From Nonomuraea turkmeniaca (GTDB lineage: Bacteria; Actinomycetota; Actinomycetes; Streptosporangiales; Streptosporangiaceae), in the NCBI RefSeq assembly GCF_005889735.1, contig NZ_VCKY01000078.1, forward strand, positions 1-41,571: a stretch of DNA of 41,571 bases, written 5' to 3'. A program made the translations under genes and the position numbers. Shown in pieces: positions 20,107 through 29,075 of the stretch (positions are counted from its first letter, which is position 1; each line of letters opens with the position of its first letter). Under the pieces are notes generated by a model. That model had not been told where the DNA came from, made no database searches, and saw only the letters and a program-made list of their open reading frames with translations.

Positions 20107-20626
20107 TCAGGCAGGGAGGACACCTGCGAGGCGATCTTGAACCATCTGCCAGCGTTCCGCTGGAATGCGGCGAGCATTCATCGCCGTGTGCAGGAGATCA
20201 TGATCGAATCCGTGGGCGCCCATGTGATCGATAAGAGATTCATAGCGATCAGGTCGATCCCGGAGGATCTCCGTAGCCAACCGGAGTTCCAGGCGAACCG
20301 TTGATCTCGTACCTGGCGAAGTACTGCATAGCCTCCTGGATCCAGGATGCCGGGTAAAGGCAGGGATACGCTTCGAGGGCCGCGGCAAACGTGTCCACGT
20401 CCTCTCGTCCGGCCACTAAGAGGTCGATGTCCCCGACCGGGAGATGGACACCCTGCAGGAGAGCAGCGCTGGTGCCACCCACCCGATAATCGAAGTCGGC
20501 GTCAGCGGAGAGGCGCTCGAGCTGCCTGGTACCGGCGCAGGCGCGGGCCCTCCCCAAGCGCTCCTGGTTCGGCCGCCTCACTGGGACACGCTGCGTGACG
20601 CGGCAAGCCACGTCACGCAGCGTCAT
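20107..20626 (-). pseudogene. Frameshifted nucleotidyltransferase-fold protein
   Basis: The frame ending at 20249 reads YRVGGTSAALLQG then GDIDLLVAG, the GG..S/T and D-x-D motifs of the nucleotidyltransferase fold (as in AbiEii-, MenA-toxin- and aminoglycoside-transferase-type proteins). After about 20280 the similar-looking protein continues in another frame (RDRPDRYESLIDHMG, then ARRIPAERWQMVQDRL), ending at 20107. I infer a one-base frameshift splitting a ~170-aa protein. Likely start is ATG at 20626, just after a 13-bp inverted repeat. It could be a toxin-like nucleotidyltransferase or an antibiotic-resistance relative. Two overlapping small genes are a less likely explanation. Confidence 0.5.
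20588..20623. repeat. Perfect 13-bp inverted repeat at the start of the nucleotidyltransferase gene
   Basis: ACGCTGCGTGACG (20588-20600) and CGTCACGCAGCGT (20611-20623) are exact reverse complements separated by 10 bases. The second arm abuts the ATG (20624-20626 on the minus strand), so the repeat covers codons 2-13 of the proposed start. It could block or fold the translation start region, or mark the upstream limit of the true gene. Confidence 0.85.
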
Positions 20627-20660
20627 CCGGATGCGGTGACAACACTTGGGTAAGGTCGCG

Positions 20661-22238
20661 TCAACTTTTGACCGTGAAACTGTAGGTAGCAGCGGATATG
20701 CGCACCCCCGCCGCACTCAGCATGCTCACGGTGAGCTGCTGCGTACCCGCCTGGTTGGGCGTGATGGTCACTGCTGAGAACCCGTCCGGGCCGACGGGGA
20801 CGTCCACGGCTTGTTCCATCAGCTGGTAGTGGAACGTGACCGCGTCCGTAACGCCGTTCGTCCCGAACACGAACTCTCCGGGCACGCCGACGCCACCACC
20901 TCCTGTGTCGCCGGGCGGATAGGTGGTGGAGGAGATGATGGGTGGAGCCGCGCTGCGCACCCGGAAGGAGTAGGTGGCGCTCGGACCTGGGTTACCCGCC
21001 CGGTCAACCGACCGGACCGTCAACTTCTGCGTGAGCAGATTGACGGGAGTGAAGGTTATCGTCGCCGCTCCATCGCTCCCGGCGGGGATGGTTCCCCAGG
21101 ACGATATGGGGGTGATCATGTATTCGAAGGCAGTCACGTCCGTGACGCCATTCGAGGTGACTGTGAAGGTCCCCGGTAGTCCGACGCGGCCACCCACCTG
21201 GTTCTCGGGGAAGTCGGTCGAACTGATGACGGGAGGCTTGCCCGGCGGTGTTGTATCGAGTGTGAACTCCGGCTGCCAGGCGCTCCATTCGCCCAGATCC
21301 CATCGGTGCTGGTAACCGTCGGGGGTCAGGACGCGGTACCGGTTTTCCGCGCGGACCCGCCAGGTGTAGGAGCCGCCATCGGCCAATTGGCCGGCGGGGA
21401 CGGTGACGCAGTGCTGATAGCCGGCGCGCTGCTCGCCGGAGGTAGCCTCGTCGATCTTGTTGCCGCCCGTGTCCGCCCACTCGAACCGGGCCCGCAGAAC
21501 GTCCCCGCCATCAGTGTCGGGGTCCGTCAAGGTCGCAAGCAACGATGGGGTCGTCGTCCTGAGGTACGGCCCAGCAGGAAGGGGATGGTGACAGTCCTGG
21601 TTGGAGATGAGGAATTCGGAAGGTACATCCGGCCTGGTGTTGTACTTGAGCACCAGTCCGGGGCCGGTACTGCCCCGGAAGGGCGATGTACGGAACAGGT
21701 GACGGCCGGGAACGGTCTCGTCCGCTGATTTCAGGCCGAAAGTGATGAACTTGTCACCTCGGGCAGCCGCCTCCGTAACCGCCTCGATGGCATCCCATTC
21801 CAAGTACGTGCGCGGGCATGGCAGGACGGGAACGGTGTAGAGCTTTCGCAACCACCTGGGTTGGTGCTTCCATGTCGTCTCCGGCGAGATGGACTCGGTC
21901 TCCCACAGTTCGATGCCCGGCTCGCAGTCCGATCCTTCCCGGACCTGCAGGGCGAGATAGGCGGTGAGGATGCGCGTGTCCGCATACTTGGAGATGTCTA
22001 TCTGGAAGAAGGAGCGGGTGATGTCCGGCGGCGGAGCTGTACGGCCGACGGGTGCATCGTCGTCTCCGTCCCAGGTCGGCTGGTACTCTACCCAGTGCGC
22101 TTGATTTTGATGCTTTGAAGTGACAGAGGCCCACGATGTGGGACTCACCGCCACCGAGCTCGTGGCCAACGCTGGCGTCCCAGCGGAGAAAAGCAGCACG
22201 GTTATGGTCACAGCCAGACTGCCGAGTAATCGGCTCAT
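20661..22238 (-). CDS. Secreted beta-sandwich protein (DNRLRE-like region plus Ig-like repeats)
   Basis: The 525-aa product starts with an apparent Sec signal peptide (MSRLLGSLAVTITVLLFSAG, cleavage after ALA near residue 26). The first ~200 residues resemble DNRLRE-type extracellular beta-sandwich domains (RSFFQIDISKYADTRILTAY, AYLALQVREG). A fibronectin-like segment (SYTWRVRAENRYR) and two C-terminal repeats of about 95 residues follow, each with PPVISST or PPIISST and GLPGTFTVTSNGVTD or GVPGEFVFGTNGVTD. There is no LPXTG motif. Such proteins act outside the cell, often in surface adhesion or matrix, but the role here is unknown. The start ATG 22238 is well placed; the longer frame upstream is not coding. 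It may be transcribed with the nucleotidyltransferase remnant. Confidence 0.8.
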   Translation of the reverse strand: MSRLLGSLAVTITVLLFSAGTPALATSSVAVSPTSWASVTSKHQNQAHWVEYQPTWDGDDDAPVGRTAPPPDITRSFFQIDISKYADTRILTAYLALQVREGSDCEPGIELWETESISPETTWKHQPRWLRKLYTVPVLPCPRTYLEWDAIEAVTEAAARGDKFITFGLKSADETVPGRHLFRTSPFRGSTGPGLVLKYNTRPDVPSEFLISNQDCHHPLPAGPYLRTTTPSLLATLTDPDTDGGDVLRARFEWADTGGNKIDEATSGEQRAGYQHCVTVPAGQLADGGSYTWRVRAENRYRVLTPDGYQHRWDLGEWSAWQPEFTLDTTPPGKPPVISSTDFPENQVGGRVGLPGTFTVTSNGVTDVTAFEYMITPISSWGTIPAGSDGAATITFTPVNLLTQKLTVRSVDRAGNPGPSATYSFRVRSAAPPIISSTTYPPGDTGGGGVGVPGEFVFGTNGVTDAVTFHYQLMEQAVDVPVGPDGFSAVTITPNQAGTQQLTVSMLSAAGVRISAATYSFTVKS

Positions 22239-22491
22239 TATGGTTCCCCTGTTGTGTCGCTCAGGACTCGGATTTCTCATCCGTAAGACTGGCAAATGCG
22301 GCGCAAAAGTTCCCATTCGCCACCGTGTTCCCAGATTTGTTGATCCAATCAGTTCGTGGGCTTCTGGACCGCTGGAGACTGTCGCCGGTATCCATTCAGG
22401 CCTCCTGCTGAGCTGGGCGTCTGGTTTGAGGTAGACCCGCCGGTTTCCGCTGAATACGTGGATCTTGATGTGGTGCGTCGTACTTGATCTG

Positions 22492-22715
22492 GTGACCCGC
22501 GATCCCGCGAGCTGGAGCCGTGAGGAACTGCTGACCGCTCTGGCCGAGCGGGACGCCGTGATTGCCGCGTTGATGGCCGAGATTGAGCAGTTGAAGCGGC
22601 GGGTGGGGATGGATTCCTCGAACTCCTCGCTGCCGCCAGGCTCAGATGGGCTGGCGGCACGGGACAAACGCGCCAAGAAGCCGAAGAAGCGCTCGCCCCG
22701 GCCACGCGGTGGACA
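22492..22715 (+). pseudogene. IS66-family transposase, N-terminal fragment
   Basis: The frame gives WSREELLTALAERDAVIAAL followed by LKRRVGMDSSNSSLPPGSDG, the coiled N-terminus and SSNSS-PPSSD motif of IS66-type transposases, then a basic stretch (KRAKKPKKRSPRPRGGQ). The match stops at about 22712, where family members continue into a zinc-finger region; here the sequence switches to unrelated DNA and a stop at 22729. The rest of the ~500-aa transposase is missing. It was probably interrupted by the adjacent IS at 22829. Confidence 0.75.
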
Positions 22716-22828
22716 GTGCGCCTGCCGATAATGTCATCCGTCCAGGCCATGGGCTTGCAGGGCTTAGCGCGGTGTGACGCGATTTCCGGCCACCAGGAGA
22801 GGGACCAAGTGCGGCACGATGATCGGCC

Positions 22829-23928
22829 GTGCTTCTTCGCCTGGCCTATCTCACCGTCACGAACACCTTCGCCGCGCTGCGGTTGCTGCCCATGGGCGAT
22901 CGGGACAAGGACGTGGAAATTCTCGCCCTGCGCCACCAGATCACCGTCCTTGAACGGCAACTCGGCGCCGACACCAGAGTCAGATTCGCCCCCGAGGACC
23001 GGGCCTTTCTCGCCGCGCTCCTGACCTCGCTGCCCCGCGAGGTCCTACGCCGGCTACGGCTTCTCGTCCGCCCGGACACCGTCCTGCGCTGGCACCGCGA
23101 TCTGATGCAACGGCGCCATGCCCGTACCTGTCGGCCGAAGCGGCCTGGCCGCCCGCCCACGGTCCGCTCCATCCGCGCTCTCATCCTGCGTCTGGTCCGG
23201 GAGAACCCCGGCTGGGGATACCGGCGGGTGCACGGCGAGCTCACCACGCTGGGCATCAAGGTCGCGCCCTCCACCGTCTGGAGACCCTCAAGCGGGAAGG
23301 GCTCGATCCGGCGCCCGAACGGGCATCCAGCACGCGGGCCGACTTCCTGCGCTCCCAAGCCGACGCCCTGCTGGCCTGCGATTTCGTCGAGACCGTCACC
23401 GTGAACGGGCAAAGTCAGTACATCCTGGCCGTCATCGAGCACGCCGGTAGGTGCATTCGCGTGCTGGGCACCACCGCTCACCCGACCGCCGACGGGGTCG
23501 TCCAGGCGATCAGAAATCTCGTGATGGACCTGAACGATGCGAACTGCCGGGCACGCTTTCTGATCCGAGACCGGGATGGGAAGTTCCCCGCCCTCATGGA
23601 CGAGGTCCTCGCCGAGGCTGGCATCCAGACCGTACTCACCGGCATCCGGATGCCGCGCATGAACTCCATCATGGAGCGATGGGTGCAGTCCTGCCGCCAC
23701 GAACTCCTGGACCGCTCCCTGCTCTGGAACGAACGAGACCTACGGCACGCCCTACGCGAGTACGAACACTTCTATAACTAGCACCGAGCACACCAAGCCC
23801 TGGACCAAGCCGCCCCGCTACGCACCGTCCCCGATCCGATCACAAATCCTGAGCGAATGACCGACCTGAACATACGCCGACGAGACCGGCTCGGCGGCGT
23901 CCTCCACGAGTACTCACACGCCGCTTGA
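22829..23928 (+). pseudogene. Integrase-core transposase, inactivated by frameshift and premature stop
   Basis: The protein is of the DDE integrase-core type found in IS3/IS481-like elements: an N-terminal helical region (EILALRHQITVLERQL), ENPGWGYRRVHGEL, then DDE residues in LACDFVETV, RFLIRDRDGKF and MNSIMERWVQS. The frame breaks near 23281 (a one-base loss in the VWETL region). The second part ends at a TAG (23779-23781) in FYN-stop-HRAHQAL, where relatives read Q or A. The remainder continues in frame to 23926-23928 (RRDRLGGVLHEY). No terminal repeats are certain. Two lesions make it inactive. A related, also damaged copy lies at 26247-27137. Confidence 0.85.
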
Positions 23929-24188
23929 CCTGCACGGATGGAGTTTTCGGCAGGCGCACTGTCGGTTCCCTGGAACTCCGGACAGGCCGAGGGGCAGTAC
24001 ACGCGAGTGAAGCTGGTCAAGCGGCAGGGCTATGGGAGAGCCAACTTCGATCTCCTGCGAAAGCGAATCCTGCTCCGAGCATGATCCTCAACCCATCCCG
24101 AGATCAGCGACAGAGCCCGTTCAGTCGTACTTACCTCTGCACGCCGAGGGGTACGCCGACAGCACTCCGTGATCTACGATGGCTGACC

Positions 24189-26105
24189 ATGGTCGACTCG
24201 CGCCCGCTTCGCCCCGGCGAACCTGAGCAGGTCGGACCGTATCGGCTCCTCGCTTGTCTGGGGGAGGGCGGCCAGGGCGCGGTATACCGAGCCTGCAACG
24301 CGGCGGGCGATGAAGTCGCGATCAAGTTGCTTCACGCCCGCCTGGACGGCGACGAGCGTGCCTCGGCCCGCTTCCTGCGCGAGGCCAAGGCGGCGCGTCA
24401 GGTTGCCCAGTTCTGCACCGCGCGGGTGCTGGACGCCGGGATCCACGAGGGCATTTCCTACATCGTCACTGAGCTCGTCGACGGCGAGTCGCTGGACAAG
24501 GTGGTCAGACGCGAGGGGCCGCGCGACTTCGGCGCGCTGGAACGGCTGGCCGTGAGCACCGCCACCGCGCTGGCCGCCATTCACCGCGCAGGCATCGTGC
24601 ACCGGGACTTCAAACCGCAGAACGTGCTGCTCGGGCCCGACGGCGTCCGCGTGATCGACTTCGGCATCGCCAAGATGGTGGGCTCGTCTGCCTCGACCAC
24701 TCAGGGCCTGATCGGCACTCCCGCCTACATGTCGCCGGAACAGATCTCCGGTGGGGAGGTCGGTCCAGCCTCTGACATGTTCTGCTGGGCTGCCACCCTG
24801 CTGTTCGCCGCGACGGGTCGGAACGTGTTCAACGGTGAGAACGTGGCCGCGGCGATGCATCGCGTTCTGCACCACGAACCGGAGCTACCGCCGTTGCCCG
24901 AGCCGCTGCGCGAGCTCGTGACCAGGGCTCTGGCCAAGGACCCGCGCCGGCGCCCCGCCGCTCATGAGGTCATCCTGCGGATCGTCGGGCACGACCCCTT
25001 AGCTGGATCCGGGCGGCCCTCCGGGGAAGGCTCGCACGCTGGTAACCATCCGCTCGCCGAGGCCGGCCGACAGACAACGAATCCGCTCTTGGAACGGACG
25101 CGACCCAGGGCCAGGCTCCCGATTGTGGCCGGAACGCTGGCGATCACGCTCGCGGCGACCGCCGCGCTGCTGTGGCTGCTTCCCGGCAGCGGCGACCGAC
25201 TCACCACCATCGACCTCGGGAACGGCCACGACGTCGTCGCGGTGGCATTGGCGGGGGAGCGCGCGCTGGTGGCCGAGGAGTCCGCGGTGACCTTCTGGGA
25301 CCTCGCGGCGGACAAGCACCTGTCGCTTGCCCACCTTCCTTCCCAGACCGCAGACATCACCTCGATGGCGGCGTCCCGAGAGCTCGCCCTAACTGGGCAC
25401 GCCGACGGCACGGTGAGCCTGTGGAACGTGGCCGGCGACGATTACGCCGACAACCTCGATGGGCACGTCAAACGCGTCAACGCCGTGGCACTCGCGCAAC
25501 TGGAGGGCAAGACCGTGGGTCTCACCGGCGGCGCCGATCGGACCATCCGCGTCTGGGACCTGAACTCCAGGAGCCACATCCGGACCATCGACGCCGGACT
25601 GGGCGAGATCGCCGCGCTGGCCGCCATCGAGGTTGACGGCACGCCGGTGGCCGTCTCACTCGATGGGCCTGATGACACGCTGCGGCTGTGGGACCTGCGC
25701 AGCGGAAAGCAGCTCGGCGCGCCGCTGGCCGAGGAGACAGGAAACGGCATCGCGGTCGGGAACCTGGACGGAACGCCCATCGTGGTCTCCAGCGATCTGC
25801 GCGTATGGGATCTGCGGACCCGGCGGTTGATCAGGGAGATTGAGGCTCCGGGCGACACATTGGCCAATGCGGTGGGTGTCGGCACAGTGGATGGGGCTCC
25901 GGTAATCGTCTCCACCGTGCAGGGGGCGGACCTGGACTACGAGGCGATTCAGATGTGGAACCTTCGCACTGGGGCGCCTGTGGGGTCCTTGATCGAGATT
26001 GATTATGTGCCGGATTCGCTTGCGGTGGGGGCTGTGAAGGGCGCGCCTGTGGTCATGGTGGGCCAGTCAACGGACGCGGGCGTCTGGCGCCTTCGCCTGA
26101 ACTGA
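24189..26105 (+). CDS. Membrane Ser/Thr protein kinase with C-terminal WD40-like propeller
   Basis: This 638-aa protein has an N-terminal bacterial Hanks-type kinase domain: glycine loop GEGGQGAVYRA, ATP-binding Lys46 (VAIK), HRD at 138-140 (in VHRDFKPQN), DFG at 157-159, and activation-loop GTPAYMSPEQ. One membrane helix (about 312-331, VAGTLAITLAATAALLWLL) places the C-terminal part outside. That part has WD40-like repeats (GHADGTVSLW, GADRTIRVW, DDTLRLWDL), which would form a propeller sensor or scaffold. All catalytic residues are intact. ATG 24189 lies 10 bases after a TACGAT -10-like box and has no Shine-Dalgarno, so it may be leaderless. It sits between two broken IS copies and may have been carried by them. 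The 23929-24188 gap holds nothing else. Confidence 0.9.
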   Translation: MVDSRPLRPGEPEQVGPYRLLACLGEGGQGAVYRACNAAGDEVAIKLLHARLDGDERASARFLREAKAARQVAQFCTARVLDAGIHEGISYIVTELVDGESLDKVVRREGPRDFGALERLAVSTATALAAIHRAGIVHRDFKPQNVLLGPDGVRVIDFGIAKMVGSSASTTQGLIGTPAYMSPEQISGGEVGPASDMFCWAATLLFAATGRNVFNGENVAAAMHRVLHHEPELPPLPEPLRELVTRALAKDPRRRPAAHEVILRIVGHDPLAGSGRPSGEGSHAGNHPLAEAGRQTTNPLLERTRPRARLPIVAGTLAITLAATAALLWLLPGSGDRLTTIDLGNGHDVVAVALAGERALVAEESAVTFWDLAADKHLSLAHLPSQTADITSMAASRELALTGHADGTVSLWNVAGDDYADNLDGHVKRVNAVALAQLEGKTVGLTGGADRTIRVWDLNSRSHIRTIDAGLGEIAALAAIEVDGTPVAVSLDGPDDTLRLWDLRSGKQLGAPLAEETGNGIAVGNLDGTPIVVSSDLRVWDLRTRRLIREIEAPGDTLANAVGVGTVDGAPVIVSTVQGADLDYEAIQMWNLRTGAPVGSLIEIDYVPDSLAVGAVKGAPVVMVGQSTDAGVWRLRLN

Positions 26106-26246
26106 CTGGTTGTCTCACAAGGGGATCCGGTGTGCCGGGGTCTCCACCGCCTCCCGCGCCGCTGACGCCGCGGACGGCGCGCGAAATCGTCCTGTAGGGC
26201 GCCATAACTCGCGTGCCTGGTTTGAGCTGGGGTTTCTCCGACCCAG

Positions 26247-27137
26247 CTATGCGGCTCGGCGGTACTCGTTGATTACTCCTCCGAGTCTCGTGTGGCGTTC
26301 GATCCGGCCTTCCATCGGCACCACGACATGCTCATCGTGATCGGGTGGTCGCTGTCCACGGCCCTGATGCGGCCGATGAGCGTTGTAGTGATCGCGGTAC
26401 TCGTTCAGAACCGAACGCAGGTGGCGTTCGCCGTAGATCAGCATTCGGTCGGTGCACTCGCCGCGTACCGTCCGGATCCAGCGCTCGGCATAGCAGTTCG
26501 CCCTCGGTGTCCGCGGCGGAGTCTTCAGCACCGTGATACCCACGGCGGCGAACACCTCATCGAAGACGGCAGTGAACTTGGCGTCCCGATCACGGATAAG
26601 AAAGCGAAACGACCCTGCCCGCTCGCCAAGGTCGATCAGGAGATTACGGGCCTGCTGAGCGGTCCATGCGCCGGTCGGGTGGCTGGTCACGCCCAAGACG
26701 TGCACGTGTCGCGTGCGGACCTCCATCACGAACAACACGTACAGGCGCTTCAGAAAGATCGTGCCAACATTGAAGAAGTCGCAGGCCAGGAGACCTTCGG
26801 CCTGCGACCGCAAGAAGATCCGCCAGGACGTGTCGAGATGTCGGGACGCCGGACAAAAGCGGCTCCAGCGCAGGATGCGCCGCACGGTCGCCTCGCTGAC
26901 CTGGAAGCCGAGTCGCACCACCTCGCCGTGCACCCGTCGATGACCCCACCCGGGATTCTCGCTCGCCAATCGAATAACCAGGTCACAAATCTCCTGGCTC
27001 GTTCCTGGACGCCCGGACCGACGCGGGTAGGTCCAGGCCCGGCGCAACAGACGACGATGCCATGCCATCAACGTTGCCGGGGTGACCAGCCGATGGGCGC
27101 GCAGCACCGCCGGCAACCACCGGGCCAGCAGGAACAA
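26247..27137 (-). pseudogene. Integrase-core transposase, 5'-truncated copy
   Basis: The product is the central and C-terminal part of an integrase-core transposase (SENPGWGHRRVHGEVVRLG; LLACDFFNVGT, FLIRDRDAKF and ANCYAERWIRTVRGE give D, D and E). It ends with RLGGVINEYRRAA, the normal C-terminus. The first ~70-80 residues that relatives have before ARWLPAVLRAHRLVTP are missing; upstream of 27137 the frame is non-coding. All three DDE residues are present, but the missing N-terminus probably inactivates it. It belongs to the same broad family as the copy at 22829-23928 but differs in sequence and lies in the opposite orientation. The 26106-26246 interval holds no further gene. Confidence 0.8.
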
Positions 27138-27191
27138 ACCCCGTCAAGCCACAGGTCAGAGCTATCGTGACTGCGTTTTGACGCGGTACAC

Positions 27192-27350
27192 GTGCGGCTG
27201 ACGCTGGAAAGCGGTCCCGCGTTCGATGTCGCCGTCCTCGACCAGGCGCTGACCGCCGATCACACGGAACTGTGGACCGGCGTCACAGTCGGCAGGGGGA
27301 GCCGTTCGACTCGATGCACCTCTGGATCGCGTGCGGCTACCTCTACGTCC
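27192..27350 (+). pseudogene. Remnant resembling the C-terminus of a FxLD-system isoaspartate methyltransferase
   Basis: GTG at 27192 opens VRLTLESGPAFDVAVLDQAL then TELWTGVTVG. After a frame change near 27290 comes GEPFDSMHLWIACG. Together these resemble the C-terminal extension of protein-L-isoaspartate-type methyltransferases found in FxLD RiPP systems (ELWTGVTVGG...EPFDxLxLWLA). The catalytic methyltransferase domain is absent. Downstream frames (27350-27600) hold no recognisable protein, only short frames broken by stops. The 27138-27653 interval is best viewed as decayed DNA. Confidence 0.35.
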
Positions 27351-27653
27351 GGTACCGCCCTCAGGAGGTTGAGGTGTCGTCGTACCCGTTTACGAGCTGC
27401 TGCGTTTTGAGCAGATGCAGGCCTTGGCCCACGAACTGCACTAGGCCGGGGCAGATGGGCGCCTACACGTGACCCGCTACATCCAGCAGGTCCTGGAGCT
27501 CACGCCCTTCTCTTTTGAGCGCGGCCAGCGCTGACGTGACCGCGAGTTATCCTGGCAACTGCAGCGGTGCCTGTTCGAGCCGGACCGCTACAGCGTCGAA
27601 CTACTAGCCAGTCGTGTACGGGTGTGTCTAGAGAACGGGCCAGAGTTATCGAT

Positions 27654-28991
27654 TTATAGGCCCGCGAAGAGCTTGAGTTGAGGAAGGGCTAATTCTCTAC
27701 GAGCAGGGTCGGTTACGCCGAGTCCTTCTGCAGGAGCCAAGCAGAGCACTCCGATCTTTCCTACGTGTGCGTTCTGCTGAACCCGCTTGATCGCGAGGGG
27801 CGCGTTGTCCAACGGGAGGGTCGCGGACAGGGTCGGATGGATGACGCTGCGAGCGATAAGCCTGTTGGCAAGCCAGGCCTCGCGGTAGTTGGCGAAGTGC
27901 GTTCCGACGATGCGTTTAAGGTTCGTCCAGAGGTAGCGATTGTCGAAGGAGTGCTCATAGCCCGTGGTCGAGGCACAGGTCACGATTGTGCCGCCGCGGC
28001 GGGTGACGTAGACGCTGGCCCCGAAGGTTTCCCGTCCTGGATGCTCGAAGACGATGTCGGGGTCCTCGCCTCCTGTCAGCTCACGTATACAGGCACCCAG
28101 TCGTCGCCATTCTCTGGGATTGGGCCTCGCGTCTTCGTTCCAAAATGCGAATCCTTCCGCGGCCCTGTCGATGATGTGTTCCACCCCCATGTGGTGGCAG
28201 ATCTCCGCCTTGGCTGTGGATGAGACCACACACACGGGAACGGCGCCGCCGTTGAGCACCAGTTGCGTCGCGTAGGAGCCTAGACCGCCGCAGGCGCCCC
28301 AGATCAGAACTATGTCTCCCTGCTTCATGTCTGCACCGTTGCGGGAAACTAGTTGGCGATAGGCGGTGGAGTGCACGAGTCCGGAGCAGGCCGCTTCTTC
28401 CCAGGTGAGGTGCTCAGGTTTGGGCATCAGTTGATTGGACCTGACGAGGGCGAGCTCGGCCAGCCCGCCGAAGTTCGTCTCGTATCCCCAAATGCGTTGT
28501 TCCGGGTCGAGCATCGCATCGTCATGTCCGTCCGGGCTCTCCAATTCAACCGAGAGACAGTGGCTCACCACCCGGTCGCCGGGCTTCCAGCGATGCACCC
28601 CTGCTCCTACGCGCAGCACGATCCCGGCCAGGTCGGAACCGAGCACGTGGTAGGGCCGGTCGTGGCGACTCGCTGCTCCGCCGCGGCGAGCGTATCGATC
28701 GAGGAACACGAACGTGGGTAGCGGGTGGAAGATCGCGGACCAGACGGTGTTGTAGTTGATGGAGCTGGCCATTACCGCGATGAGCGCCTCTCCGGGCGCG
28801 AGGGGTGGCACCGGAACCTCGTCGAGGTGAAGCGAGACCTGTGGGTCTCGCTGTCCAGATTCGATTCCTTGGAAGATCTCGGTCTCGTCCCGGTGGACCG
28901 TGAGCGCACGATAGGAATTGGGGAGGGGTACAGAACGCCATTCCACGGCCGTATCAGCGTCGGCAAGCGCCGCGTCGAGGATCTCGCGCAT
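27654..28991 (-). CDS. Crotonyl-CoA carboxylase/reductase (CCR)
   Basis: This 445-aa medium-chain-dehydrogenase-fold enzyme uses NADPH and CO2 to convert 2-enoyl-CoA to alkylmalonyl-CoA (ethylmalonyl-CoA from crotonyl-CoA, or longer analogues). The length is standard. The NADPH loop GACGGLGSY lies near 232-240. Residues known in the Kitasatospora setae enzyme as CO2-binding are present at the same numbers: Asn81 (INYNTVW), Glu171 (GYETNFGG) and His365 (IVGTHFANY). Residue 170 is Tyr where that enzyme has Phe. It is the last gene of the biosynthetic operon, 84 bases after the free acyltransferase gene, and is expected to supply an unusual extender unit to the synthase. Substrate chain length is not readable from sequence. 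Confidence 0.95.
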   Translation of the reverse strand: MREILDAALADADTAVEWRSVPLPNSYRALTVHRDETEIFQGIESGQRDPQVSLHLDEVPVPPLAPGEALIAVMASSINYNTVWSAIFHPLPTFVFLDRYARRGGAASRHDRPYHVLGSDLAGIVLRVGAGVHRWKPGDRVVSHCLSVELESPDGHDDAMLDPEQRIWGYETNFGGLAELALVRSNQLMPKPEHLTWEEAACSGLVHSTAYRQLVSRNGADMKQGDIVLIWGACGGLGSYATQLVLNGGAVPVCVVSSTAKAEICHHMGVEHIIDRAAEGFAFWNEDARPNPREWRRLGACIRELTGGEDPDIVFEHPGRETFGASVYVTRRGGTIVTCASTTGYEHSFDNRYLWTNLKRIVGTHFANYREAWLANRLIARSVIHPTLSATLPLDNAPLAIKRVQQNAHVGKIGVLCLAPAEGLGVTDPARRELALPQLKLFAGL

Positions 28992-29075
28992 GTGGTGCTC
29001 CTCCAGTTGAAGTGGTTTTCGTCGGCCGCGTATGGCGGGCAGAAACGCAGCCGCCGATCGACGGGTCCAACTCGC

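Noticed and set aside
22239..22676. Upstream extension of the secreted protein
   Set aside because: A clear signal peptide starts at 22238; the extension overlaps IS66 sequence on the other strand.
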